Assembly: GCF_003459245.1 (NCBI RefSeq)
Contig: NZ_QRVG01000011.1
Span: 1 to 64,000 of the forward strand
DNA length: 64,000 nucleotides
Direction of reading: 5' to 3'
Source: Collinsella sp. AF23-2
GTDB taxonomy: Bacteria; Actinomycetota; Coriobacteriia; Coriobacteriales; Coriobacteriaceae
The position numbers and the translations under genes were made by a program. The notes below the pieces were generated by a model, which made no database searches, was not told where the DNA came from, and saw only the letters and a list, made by a program, of their open reading frames with translations. Positions 56,071 to 64,000 of this stretch are shown here, piece by piece (positions within the stretch are counted from its first letter, which is position 1; each line of letters starts with the position of its first letter).

Positions 56071-57501
56071 ATGGCATCGAAGAACCTTTTGCCCGTCGTC
56101 GCACTCTGCGGCGCGCTCGCAACCGGAACGCCTGTCGCCGCTTGGGCGACTCCCGTCATGGCAGACTCCTTACCAGCAGCCCTAAGCTCCGCACCAAATC
56201 CGTCGAGCGCCATTGCGTGCAAGCGTTTTTCGTTCGCACAGGCCGCAATCTCAACCTCGGGATGCCTTCGTCGTAATACGGACGGCTCGATAGTCGTGGA
56301 TATCAATCGTTCGAACAAGGCAAACGGCTCCCAGGCGGGGTGCGCCGTCTGCACGTGGCGCTCGGTTGTGCTCGATGCAGATGGCGATCCGTGCGATTTG
56401 GGGTTGCGCATCGATATCGCTTCGGTCGATGACTCGGCGAACGGAGCGAAGGTCGCCTTCGACGGTGCGTTTTTCGAGAAAGGAGGCGGTATATGTCTGG
56501 GCTGCGCCGCCGCGAATGCAGACGATGTGCAGCCCACCCTCTCATTCACGGCATCGCTGCGGCTGACCAAGGCGGGCACCGATGCCATCGCGGCGGGAGA
56601 AGCATCCCTGCTGTTCTACGCCGCCAGCACCGAAGACACAGACATTCATTTCGAGAAGCCAGCCGGATCGCTCAGCCTTACGCGCGGGACGGAGGCAGGC
56701 CCTATTGCGATCGATACCCACACGCTAGGCAGGCAACGCATTCTTGCCGACCCGGCGCTTCTCGAGATGGAGTGGAACGGATCCGGAGCCGTCGGGATTG
56801 TCCCCTCCGCGCTTGACGCCAAGACGCTCCCCTCAAACGACGAACCCATCAACGCAACCATACAAGAAGAGAGCACGGACAAAGAAGCAGGTGCGGGCGA
56901 CACGCCGTCGCCGACAAACAGCGTCCCAGCTTCTTTCGAAGCACCGAATGAGCCCGCTACCGGTCCAAACGATCCCGAGCTCGCGGACAGTCTGGGGCTT
57001 GCTGATCCTCAGGAGATCGATGAAGGTAACTGCTGCGTGCTTGCCGCCCTCGACCACACAGAGGTCATCGATGCTGCAAACATCGAAGTTGCCGCCGCCA
57101 ATCAGCCCGTCCGCAAGTCGGCCATCATCGCATTTCCCGAATCCATCGAAGTCGTCTTTTTGCCATCGGGCGAGGTCGTGGCCCCAACACTGCTCACCTT
57201 GTTGGGCGCCAAGAATACTCGAAACGAAATTAAAAAGGTCACGGTTGTCGACCCTGCAACCACCGCTAAACTGCGTCTATACGCCGTTGCCCCAGACGGA
57301 GGCAAGACCTTGGAATTCGATGGCGACACACTTCTAGCCTGGCGACGTCTGGACATTATGCAAGACGTCTCGTATCAGATCGAACTCGAAGGGTTTGATC
57401 GTGCCCGCGATGCCAATATCATCGCCGCGGCTATTGAATCCCCGCAGCGGCTTATGACACTGCGCTTTGACTACTACCCCTATGTCCCGACAACCACCTG
57501 A
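56071..57501 (+). CDS. Large secreted cysteine-containing hypothetical protein
   Basis: A 476-aa secreted protein. The signal peptide ends near ATPVMA (residues 26-31). Cysteines are clustered in residues 50-150 (CAVCTW, CDLG, CLGCAA). The region 255-310 is Pro/Glu/Ser-rich and probably a flexible linker, and the C-terminal part (about 330-476) is a second globular domain. No sorting motif is visible, so retention is probably by partners or the small exported protein upstream. Family not recognised; perhaps an adhesin or pilus-like component. Confidence 0.65.
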   Translation: MASKNLLPVVALCGALATGTPVAAWATPVMADSLPAALSSAPNPSSAIACKRFSFAQAAISTSGCLRRNTDGSIVVDINRSNKANGSQAGCAVCTWRSVVLDADGDPCDLGLRIDIASVDDSANGAKVAFDGAFFEKGGGICLGCAAANADDVQPTLSFTASLRLTKAGTDAIAAGEASLLFYAASTEDTDIHFEKPAGSLSLTRGTEAGPIAIDTHTLGRQRILADPALLEMEWNGSGAVGIVPSALDAKTLPSNDEPINATIQEESTDKEAGAGDTPSPTNSVPASFEAPNEPATGPNDPELADSLGLADPQEIDEGNCCVLAALDHTEVIDAANIEVAAANQPVRKSAIIAFPESIEVVFLPSGEVVAPTLLTLLGAKNTRNEIKKVTVVDPATTAKLRLYAVAPDGGKTLEFDGDTLLAWRRLDIMQDVSYQIELEGFDRARDANIIAAAIESPQRLMTLRFDYYPYVPTTT

Positions 57502-57524
57502 GGCTTAAATGCTGCGCATCATTC

Positions 57525-57550
57525 CTAATACCACTTATATAACGTATTAG
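57525..57550. promoter_or_regulatory. Inverted repeat CTAATAC/GTATTAG upstream of DUF554
   Basis: Seven-base arms separated by 12 bases, with TATATAA in the spacer, about 35 bases upstream of an extended -10 (TGCTACGAT, 57581-57589). Candidate operator for the DUF554 gene. Confidence 0.4.
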
Positions 57551-57580
57551 ATGAGTCGCGATGTGCCTCGCATTTCGTTC

Positions 57581-57589
57581 TGCTACGAT
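57581..57589 (+). promoter_or_regulatory. Extended -10 promoter of DUF554 gene
   Basis: TGCTACGAT fits an extended -10 element, 31 bases before the start codon. No good -35 is present. Confidence 0.4.
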
Positions 57590-57619
57590 TGCCACGTTGG
57601 CATCAATACAGGAGGGCTC

Positions 57620-58336
57620 ATGCCGGGCTTGGGAACAATCATCAACGTTGCGCTTTTAGTTGCGGGCGGTCTTTTGGGATTAGCGGGCGGCCGCTTCATT
57701 ACACCGCGCATCCAAGACACGCTCATGAAAGCATCGGGGCTGTGCGTCCTGTTTATCGGCCTGGGCGGCACCATGCAAAAGATGCTCATCATCGATGGAA
57801 AGGCGCTAGCGACCACCGGTACCACCATGCTCATCGTCTCATTTGCGCTCGGCTCGCTCATCGGCGAGGCCGTCAACTTGGAAGCCGCCATCGAGAACCT
57901 TGGCGAATGGCTCAAGCGCAAGACTGGCAGTGAGGGCGATAACGAGTTCACCAACGCTTTTGTCTCGACTTCACTCACCGTGTGCATTGGCGCCATGGCC
58001 ATTGTGGGATCGATCCAGGACGGTCTGCTCGGCGACTGGTCAACGCTTGCCCTCAAGGGCGCACTGGACTGCATCATCGTCTGCACCATGACGGCCTCGC
58101 TTGGCCGCGGCTGCATCTTCTCGGCCCTGCCCGTCGCCGTGTTCCAGGGGACGATCACGTTGTTTGCCGGCGCGCTCTCCCCCATCATGACCACAGCTGC
58201 CCTCAACAGCCTTTCGCTCGTAGGTTCCATGCTCATCTTCTGTGTCGGCGTCAACCTCATCCGTCCTCAGACCTTCCGCACGGCCAATATGCTTCCCTCC
58301 GTCGTCATCGCCGTCATCTACGCCCTCCTGTTCTAA
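57620..58336 (+). CDS. DUF554 membrane protein
   Basis: A 238-aa protein with about seven hydrophobic helices and the DUF554 pattern GLGTIINVALLVAGGLLGLAGG at the start, FIGLGGTMQ, and SLTVCIGAMAIVGSIQDGL in the middle. Function is unknown; homologues (YdfK) are widespread. The ATG at 57620 has AGGAGG upstream; the frame extends to 57551 without a ribosome site. Confidence 0.9.
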   Translation: MPGLGTIINVALLVAGGLLGLAGGRFITPRIQDTLMKASGLCVLFIGLGGTMQKMLIIDGKALATTGTTMLIVSFALGSLIGEAVNLEAAIENLGEWLKRKTGSEGDNEFTNAFVSTSLTVCIGAMAIVGSIQDGLLGDWSTLALKGALDCIIVCTMTASLGRGCIFSALPVAVFQGTITLFAGALSPIMTTAALNSLSLVGSMLIFCVGVNLIRPQTFRTANMLPSVVIAVIYALLF

Positions 58337-58378
58337 ATCTATCAACGCAGCGGCATCTCGAACATCTGTTTGATGCTG

Positions 58379-58387
58379 TGCTATGAT
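58379..58387 (+). promoter_or_regulatory. Extended -10 promoter of the TerB-BrxD-helicase operon
   Basis: TGCTATGAT is a near-consensus extended -10, 37 bases before the GTG start of the TerB-domain gene. The -35 region is weak. Confidence 0.5.
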
Positions 58388-58423
58388 ATGAGGTCACCGT
58401 AGCTGTGTTCGAGAGGAGGAGCG

Positions 58424-60178
58424 GTGGCCGACCAGGACATCAAGATGCTCATCGAGCGCATCATGGCCGAGGCCCGGACCCATCAGTCCGCCCGCTTCTC
58501 AAACGAAACCTACGCAGACGAGCCGATTCTCAAAACCGGCCGACAGATGCAGAATTTCCTCCCCGACCAGTACCGTAAAATGCGCGAGATATCGCGCTGG
58601 CAGGATGACCCCAAGGGCGGTGCGGGCCGCTGGCTTTCGGAAGCCGAGCTTTTTTACCGCCAGGGCCTGCTGATGGCCGACTTTGAGGACGACTGTCCCT
58701 ACAACGGCACCTTTAAGTCGTACTTTCCCACCTACAACGCCATGAGCGACCGGCAGCTGCGCGGCTACTTTACCTGGCGTGCCCAAGTGCGCCGCGGAAC
58801 CGTCGAGGAAACGTCTACGTCCTTTGCCTTTCTGTATCTCTATGAGCTGATCTGCGGCATTGGCGTAGATGATCCACTCGATGGTTTTAACAAGATCAGG
58901 GCTTTTTGGGATGTCTATCGCGCCTTCGAGCCCGGCATCGACCGGTTTGCGCGCGTGTGGCTGCAAGATTACGCCGTGTTCCACGGGCTCGACCCCAAGC
59001 TGCTTCGCGACTCTAAAACCGTCATGTTCGATAACGCCCTTATCGAACTGCGGCGCGCGGCACGAGACCTTGTACCGGCACCGTCCGGCCAGACCCCTAA
59101 GCGTCGCAAAACCTCCGAGCCCACGCTCCCCCTTCCGCCCGATGAGGTGCGCGAGGAGCGACTCATGGCCGCCATCAACGCCCTCTCCACGTACAACCTA
59201 AGTAGCTCGCGGCTCGACCGCAGCCACCACCGCGATCTGCGCCACGTGGCGTGCGCCGTGTATGTCCGCATGGCGCGCTACTATGACACGCACCGAAAGA
59301 CCGGCATCGTGGCAAGTTTATTTGGGGAGGAGACGGCAATGCCCTACACCATGTTTGCCTCGGCCGTATTCTTTGCGCCCGAGCGCCACGAGGACTGCGA
59401 ATACCGTCTGGACCCCATCCATATCTACCGTTGCCAAAACGGCTTTTGGGAATGCATGCGTATCCACGGTAGTAGGCAAAAGAGCAGCAAGCTCGGTGAA
59501 ATGATGCGCGCCTGCGACCAACGCCTGCGCCTGGCGCTGGACCCTGCCCATCCCCTTAAGGAAGAAAAGGTCCCCAAATATCTGGCCAAGATTATCGATG
59601 ACGAGATTGTGGCATGGCTTTCGTGGGACGCCGCACACCAGCCCGTCAAGATCGATATCGATCTGAGTCAGCTGGGGCATATTCGGAGCGCCGCCGCACA
59701 AACGCGCGAGGCGCTTTTGATTGACGAGGAACGCGAGGACGGCTCGTCCGCAGAAGCCGAGGCAGCGGACTCAGGGCAACCGGAAGCCGAGCCCGTAGCC
59801 GACGCGATGGTCGAGGCGGTCGCGGCGGCTGCAGGGCAGGACGAGTCCGACGAGCCGACCATATCCACCGAACAGTTTGGTGTCGTGGCACCGCTTCTCG
59901 CGCCGACGCCCACGTTCGCAGCTGCTACGCCCGCTGACGCCACAAACGAACTCGCGCCCGCCGCAAACGCCTATCTCCGCGCTCTGCTCGAGCACAACGC
60001 AGTACAGGCGGAATCGGCGGTAGTGCAATCGGAGCAGAGCGAGGACATGCTCGTCGATACCATCAACGAGGCGCTCTTTGACCTGGTGGGCGACACCGTA
60101 ATTGAATTTAGCGCAGCAGGGCCGCAGATTATCGAGGACTACGAAGCAGACGTGAGAGGATACCTAGACCATGAGTGA
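58424..60178 (+). CDS. TerB-domain protein of defence-type operon
   Basis: A 584-aa protein. The N-terminal region (about 55-260; MREISRWQDDPKGGAGRWLSEAELFYRQGLLMADFEDD and YFTWRAQVRRG) matches the TerB-N type, and the C-terminal part has the look of TerB-C. Between them, residues about 435-520 are an Ala/Glu-rich disordered linker. TerB-type proteins are associated with stress and phage-defence loci. The GTG start has AGGAGGAGCG upstream. It overlaps the next gene by 8 bases. Its role in the complex is not known. Confidence 0.75.
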   Translation: MADQDIKMLIERIMAEARTHQSARFSNETYADEPILKTGRQMQNFLPDQYRKMREISRWQDDPKGGAGRWLSEAELFYRQGLLMADFEDDCPYNGTFKSYFPTYNAMSDRQLRGYFTWRAQVRRGTVEETSTSFAFLYLYELICGIGVDDPLDGFNKIRAFWDVYRAFEPGIDRFARVWLQDYAVFHGLDPKLLRDSKTVMFDNALIELRRAARDLVPAPSGQTPKRRKTSEPTLPLPPDEVREERLMAAINALSTYNLSSSRLDRSHHRDLRHVACAVYVRMARYYDTHRKTGIVASLFGEETAMPYTMFASAVFFAPERHEDCEYRLDPIHIYRCQNGFWECMRIHGSRQKSSKLGEMMRACDQRLRLALDPAHPLKEEKVPKYLAKIIDDEIVAWLSWDAAHQPVKIDIDLSQLGHIRSAAAQTREALLIDEEREDGSSAEAEAADSGQPEAEPVADAMVEAVAAAAGQDESDEPTISTEQFGVVAPLLAPTPTFAAATPADATNELAPAANAYLRALLEHNAVQAESAVVQSEQSEDMLVDTINEALFDLVGDTVIEFSAAGPQIIEDYEADVRGYLDHE

Positions 60179-61475
60179 TACCGCATCCGCAGCACCTCGC
60201 GTGCCCAAGCGCGTCGCTGCCGTCATTCTCAACTCGCTCAAGGGCGGCGTGGTCCCGCGCATCGGCCTTCCTTACATCACCGTAGGGCGCGAGGTCGAGA
60301 TCCGCGCCCTGCTCACCGATCTGAGTCTCATCGCCGACGGTGGCGCGAGCTTCCGCTTTCTGGTCGGTCGTTACGGCGCCGGCAAGAGCTTTTTGCTCCA
60401 GACTATCCGCACGCACGCCATGGGCGAGGGGTTCGTCGTCGCTGATGCCGACCTGTCGCCCGAGCGCCGCCTGCAGGGCGGTCAGGGACAGGGCCTTGCC
60501 ACCTACCGCGAGCTCATCCGCAATATATCGACCAAGACGCGCCCCGAGGGCGGTGCGCTCAACCTTATTCTGGATCGCTGGGTCGCCTCGTGTGCCGACG
60601 TCGACGAGTCGGTCGTCAATGCCCAACTGGCCCCGCTCGAGGAGATGGTCCACGGCTTCGACTTCACCCGCATGCTCCGCCGCTATCGCATGGCCGCATC
60701 CGGGGGCGACGAAGAGACCATGAGCCGCGTGACCAAATGGATTCGCGGCGAATACCGCACCAAGAGCGAGGCACGCGCCGAGCTGGGCTCCTCGACCATC
60801 ATCAGCGATGACGACTGGTACGACTACGTTAAGCTCATTGCGCGCTTTTTGGTTTGCAGTGGCTACAAGGGCATGCTGGTGCTCATCGACGAGCTCGTGA
60901 ATCTGTATAAGATTCCCAACGCCATCACGCGCCAATACAACTACGAGAAGATCCTGACTATGTACAACGACACGCTCCAGGGCAAGGCGCAGTACCTGGG
61001 CATGATCATGGGCGGCACGCCAACCTCCATCGAAGACCGCCGCCGCGGCGTGTTCTCCTACGAGGCCCTGCGCAGCCGACTCGCTCAGGGCCGCTTTGCG
61101 CGCGAAGACCTTAAGGACATGCTCGCGCCCATCATCCGCCTGCAGCCACTCACCTACGAGGAGCTACTGGTGCTCATCGAAAAACTCATGCAGATCCATG
61201 CCGGCTACTTTGGCTGGACGCCCACGCTTGCCGAAAACGACTTGGTGGACTTTCTCAAGATTGAGTTCGGCCGCGTGGGAACCGATACGCACTTGACGCC
61301 GCGTGAGGTTATCCGTGACTTTATCGAGCTGCTCGATATCCTGTGTCAGAACCCCGATGCAAATGTGGCCGAGCTGCTGCAAGGCGTCGGCGGCGACGCG
61401 CTGGCGCCGGCAGCCGCAACAGGCGACACCGGCACCGCAGGCGGCAACCGCAACTTCGCCGAGTTCACCATCTAA
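60171..61475 (+). CDS. BrxD-like ATP-binding protein (DUF2791)
   Basis: A 434-aa P-loop ATPase. Walker A is GRYGAGKS (66-73), Walker B MLVLIDELV (235-243), and there is a sensor-like GMIMGGTPTSIED. It resembles the BrxD/DUF2791 ATPases of BREX type 2 loci, in which BrxD occurs with a BrxHI helicase. The C-terminal 40 residues are Ala/Gly-rich. Order TerB, ATPase, helicase with overlap or short gaps suggests one complex acting on DNA. Confidence 0.82.
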   Translation: MSDTASAAPRVPKRVAAVILNSLKGGVVPRIGLPYITVGREVEIRALLTDLSLIADGGASFRFLVGRYGAGKSFLLQTIRTHAMGEGFVVADADLSPERRLQGGQGQGLATYRELIRNISTKTRPEGGALNLILDRWVASCADVDESVVNAQLAPLEEMVHGFDFTRMLRRYRMAASGGDEETMSRVTKWIRGEYRTKSEARAELGSSTIISDDDWYDYVKLIARFLVCSGYKGMLVLIDELVNLYKIPNAITRQYNYEKILTMYNDTLQGKAQYLGMIMGGTPTSIEDRRRGVFSYEALRSRLAQGRFAREDLKDMLAPIIRLQPLTYEELLVLIEKLMQIHAGYFGWTPTLAENDLVDFLKIEFGRVGTDTHLTPREVIRDFIELLDILCQNPDANVAELLQGVGGDALAPAAATGDTGTAGGNRNFAEFTI

Positions 61476-61591
61476 CCTACCAAAAAGGGACAGGTTTATT
61501 TTGGCAGGTTTTATCTGGGCAAACGTTGAAGCAGTAATGCAGCAAGCCGTTGCCAGCCGCGTTGAGAGATTCGTTGTTGAAAGGAGGCCCC

Positions 61592-64000
61592 GTGAACGCC
61601 TTTGACCGCTACGCCCCGTTTATCCAAGACTTCATCTACTCCCACGATTGGGAGAGCCTACGCTCTATCCAGGTTGCAGCAGCTGATGCCATCTTTAACA
61701 CGCAAGATAATGTGCTCCTGACGGCATCCACGGCTTCCGGCAAAACCGAGGCAGCCTTCTTTCCCATCCTGACCGAGTTTTGGGAGAACCCGCCCGCAAG
61801 CGTGGGCGCCCTCTACATTGGCCCCCTCAAGGCGCTCATCAACGACCAATTCGTCCGCCTCAACGACCTGTGCGAAGAAGCCGATATCCCCGTCTGGCAC
61901 TGGCATGGCGATGTCTCGCAATCACACAAGGCCAAACTCATCAAAAAACCGAGCGGCATCCTACAGATTACGCCCGAGTCGCTCGAGGCGCTCCTGATCC
62001 ATAAGCACATGGCGATCCCGCGCATGTTTTGCGACCTGCGCTATGTGGTTATCGACGAAGTCCATTCGCTCATGCGCGGCGACCGCGGCGGGCAGACGCT
62101 CTGTCTTATCGAGCGCCTCTCGCGCATGGCAGGCGTGCAGCCCCGCCGCATTGGCCTTTCGGCCACCATCGGCGACCCCGAGCGCACGGGCGCCTTTCTC
62201 TCGCAGGGAACGGGGCGCGACTGCGTTATCCCCCGCTTTGAGGAACCGCACCGCGTGTGGCGCATCTCCATGGAGCACTTCTACAACTCGGGCCCCCAGG
62301 CTCAGCAACGAGGATTCGTAGGCACAGGTCCACAAGAAGCCGAGGTGCTTGCTTGCGAGCGTATTGAGACGGCGGCGCCCGCGGCGCTGCCCGCATCCGG
62401 ACAAGACATGTGCCACAGCGGACAGCTTACACAGGAAGAACACCGTCAACGTCGTGAGCAGGCGCGGGGCAAGGCCGCTCCCAAAGACCGTCGCACTTCC
62501 TCGGCCCCCGAGGGCGAAGTCGACATCCCACGAGCGACCGAGCAGGCGCTTCTCAACCCCACCGACACGGCGCCCGACAACGCCGACCCCGGCATGGGCT
62601 ATATCTTTGAGCATACGCGCGGCCGCAAATGCCTGGTCTTTGCCAACTCGCGCGAGGAGGCAGAGGCCGTGTGCTCCATGCTGCGCAGCTACTGCGAGAG
62701 CCGGCACGAGCCCGACCGTTTTCTCATCCATCACGGCAATCTTTCGGCATCGCTACGCGAGACGGCCGAGGAGCTCATGCGCGACGAGGAGCAGACGCAG
62801 ACAACCGTCACCACCTCTACGTTGGAGCTCGGTATCGATATCGGCCGCCTGGAGCGCGCCTTCCAGATTGACGCGCCGTTTACCGTTAGCTCCTTTTTGC
62901 AGCGCATGGGGCGCACGGGCCGTCGCGATCTTCCGCCCGAGATGTGGTTTGTCATGCGCGAGGAAGAGCCCGAGCCGCGCACGATGATGCCCGAAACCAT
63001 TCCCTGGAAGCTCCTGCAGGGTATCGCGCTCGTACAACTCTATCGCGAGGAAAAGTGGGTCGAGCCACCCAAGCTCGATCGTCTCCCCTACAGCCTGCTC
63101 TATCACCAGACTATGTCGACCCTCACCAGCACCGGCGAGCTCACGCCGGCCGAACTTGCCCAGCGCGTGCTCACGCTCAGCTATTTCCACCGTGTCTCGG
63201 CAGACGATTACCGCGTGCTGCTACGTCACCTCATTAAGATCGACCATATCCAGGTCACCGAAGGTGGCGGGCTCATCGTGGGTCTCGCGGGCGAGCGCAT
63301 CATCAACAACTTTAAGTTCTACGCCGTGTTCCAGGAAAACGAGGAGTTTACCGTCCGGAGCGAATCGGCCGAGCTGGGCACGATCGTTAATCCGCCCCCG
63401 CCCGGTGAGCGCATCGCCATCGCCGGACACTGTTGGATTGTCGAGGAAGTGGACTGGAAGCGCCACACTGTCTTTGCCACGCAGGTCAAGGGCCGGGTGC
63501 CGGCCTACTTTGGCGACTGCCCCGGCGACATTAACACGCATGTGCTCGAGCGCATGCGCAAGGCGCTCAACGAGCACGCGACATATCCGTACCTTATGGG
63601 TAACGCACGGGCCCGCTTGGCGCAGGCTCGTCATACCGCCGAGATTTCGGGGGCGGGAACCAAGCCGCTCATTAACCTGGGCGGCGATACCTGGGTGCTC
63701 TTCCCCTGGCTGGGCAGCTACGCCTTTTTGGCGCTCGAGCGCATGCTCAAGATTAAATGTGCCGCGGAGCTGGGCCTTCGCGGGCTCGATCCGTCACGCC
63801 CGTACTTTATGCAGTTTAAGATGAAGGCCGACGAGGAGACGTTCTTTGAGGTGCTCGCCGCCGAGGCCGAAAAGGACTTCGATCCCATCGAGCTCGTCTA
63901 TCCTGGCGAGGTGCCTTACTTTGACCGCTACGACGAGTTTGTTCCCGAAGAGCTCGTGCGCAAGGGCTTTGCCGAAGGCGTGCTCGACATCGAGGGTATG
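61592..64000 (+). CDS. Lhr/BrxHI-like DEAD/DEAH helicase, runs off the window
   Basis: An open frame of 803 codons from GTG 61592 (AAGGAGG upstream) to the window end without a stop. It is an SF2 helicase: Walker A TASTASGKTEAA (44-55), DEVH (155-158), LSAT (189-192), FANSREEAE, TSTLELGIDIG and QRMGRTGRR (437-445). The layout after motif VI resembles Lhr-type helicases such as BrxHI. An unusual insert of about 100 charged residues (about 235-335) separates motifs III and IV. The C-terminus is missing. The 116-base gap after the ATPase gene contains no feature. Confidence 0.88.
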   Translation, partial: MNAFDRYAPFIQDFIYSHDWESLRSIQVAAADAIFNTQDNVLLTASTASGKTEAAFFPILTEFWENPPASVGALYIGPLKALINDQFVRLNDLCEEADIPVWHWHGDVSQSHKAKLIKKPSGILQITPESLEALLIHKHMAIPRMFCDLRYVVIDEVHSLMRGDRGGQTLCLIERLSRMAGVQPRRIGLSATIGDPERTGAFLSQGTGRDCVIPRFEEPHRVWRISMEHFYNSGPQAQQRGFVGTGPQEAEVLACERIETAAPAALPASGQDMCHSGQLTQEEHRQRREQARGKAAPKDRRTSSAPEGEVDIPRATEQALLNPTDTAPDNADPGMGYIFEHTRGRKCLVFANSREEAEAVCSMLRSYCESRHEPDRFLIHHGNLSASLRETAEELMRDEEQTQTTVTTSTLELGIDIGRLERAFQIDAPFTVSSFLQRMGRTGRRDLPPEMWFVMREEEPEPRTMMPETIPWKLLQGIALVQLYREEKWVEPPKLDRLPYSLLYHQTMSTLTSTGELTPAELAQRVLTLSYFHRVSADDYRVLLRHLIKIDHIQVTEGGGLIVGLAGERIINNFKFYAVFQENEEFTVRSESAELGTIVNPPPPGERIAIAGHCWIVEEVDWKRHTVFATQVKGRVPAYFGDCPGDINTHVLERMRKALNEHATYPYLMGNARARLAQARHTAEISGAGTKPLINLGGDTWVLFPWLGSYAFLALERMLKIKCAAELGLRGLDPSRPYFMQFKMKADEETFFEVLAAEAEKDFDPIELVYPGEVPYFDRYDEFVPEELVRKGFAEGVLDIEGM

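Noticed and set aside
58424..64000. Complete BREX or DISARM locus
   Set aside because: Within the window there is no methylase, PglZ, BrxC/PglY or PLD protein. Only BrxD-like and BrxH-like genes are seen; sequence beyond 64 kb is needed.

Overview
The window looks like a chromosomal segment of a high-G+C, anaerobic, gut-type actinobacterium of the class Coriobacteriia, most probably Collinsella or a close relative. That is inferred from the gene repertoire (strong GGAGG ribosome sites, PTS beta-glucoside operon, electron-confurcating lactate dehydrogenase with a ferredoxin-type EtfA, long single-chain PurL, RecJ fused to a helicase). No 16S rRNA gene is present, so genus is not proven.

Layout. 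1-5.5 kb (mostly minus strand): an XRE membrane regulator, the infC-rpmI-rplT operon with an attenuator-like leader and an apparent ATA start for infC, tRNA-Leu(CAA) with a duplicated 3' end, a transglutaminase-like protein and class II fructose-bisphosphate aldolase. 5.6-13.7 kb: a beta-glucoside operon on the minus strand, in the order LicR-type regulator, PTS IIA, IIB, IIC, two GH1 6-phospho-beta-glucosidases and an AEC transporter, with hairpins between several genes. 13.8-20.2 kb: an MBL-fold hydrolase, Rel (p)ppGpp synthetase/hydrolase and a RecJ-RecQ-like helicase fusion. 20.5-23.0 kb: a BASS-family transporter, then cutC with a GalT-like DUF4931 gene. 23.3-29.6 kb: a branched-chain amino acid ABC importer (livFGMH) with two tandem substrate-binding paralogues. 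29.9-32.2 kb: homoserine dehydrogenase and an SDR oxidoreductase.

32.2-39.2 kb is an accessory island. It lies between two roughly 160-bp direct repeats that carry 46-bp palindromes at an exact 62-bp period. Inside are a tightly coupled operon (FHA protein, SPFH/Band7 protein with zinc ribbon, membrane protein, CAP12/TIR-like predicted NADase, zinc-ribbon/TPR protein) and a Fic AMPylase on the other strand. The last three operon genes are visibly lower in G+C than their surroundings. This is the best candidate in the window for an undescribed system: a membrane- or phospho-sensing module coupled to a TIR effector, with no CD-NTase, STING or Thoeris partner present.

39.2-53.9 kb: CPA2 antiporter, purL, EamA exporter, a diguanylate cyclase, a ketodeoxygluconate-type permease, azlCD, an HD hydrolase and an EtfAB/lactate dehydrogenase operon. 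54.3-57.5 kb: five consecutive genes for small or secreted proteins of unknown function. 57.6-64.0 kb: DUF554, then a TerB-domain protein, a BrxD-like ATPase and an Lhr/BrxH-like helicase that runs off the window. The last three form a second candidate defence module. Many long reading frames antisense to these genes are high-G+C shadows and are not annotated.
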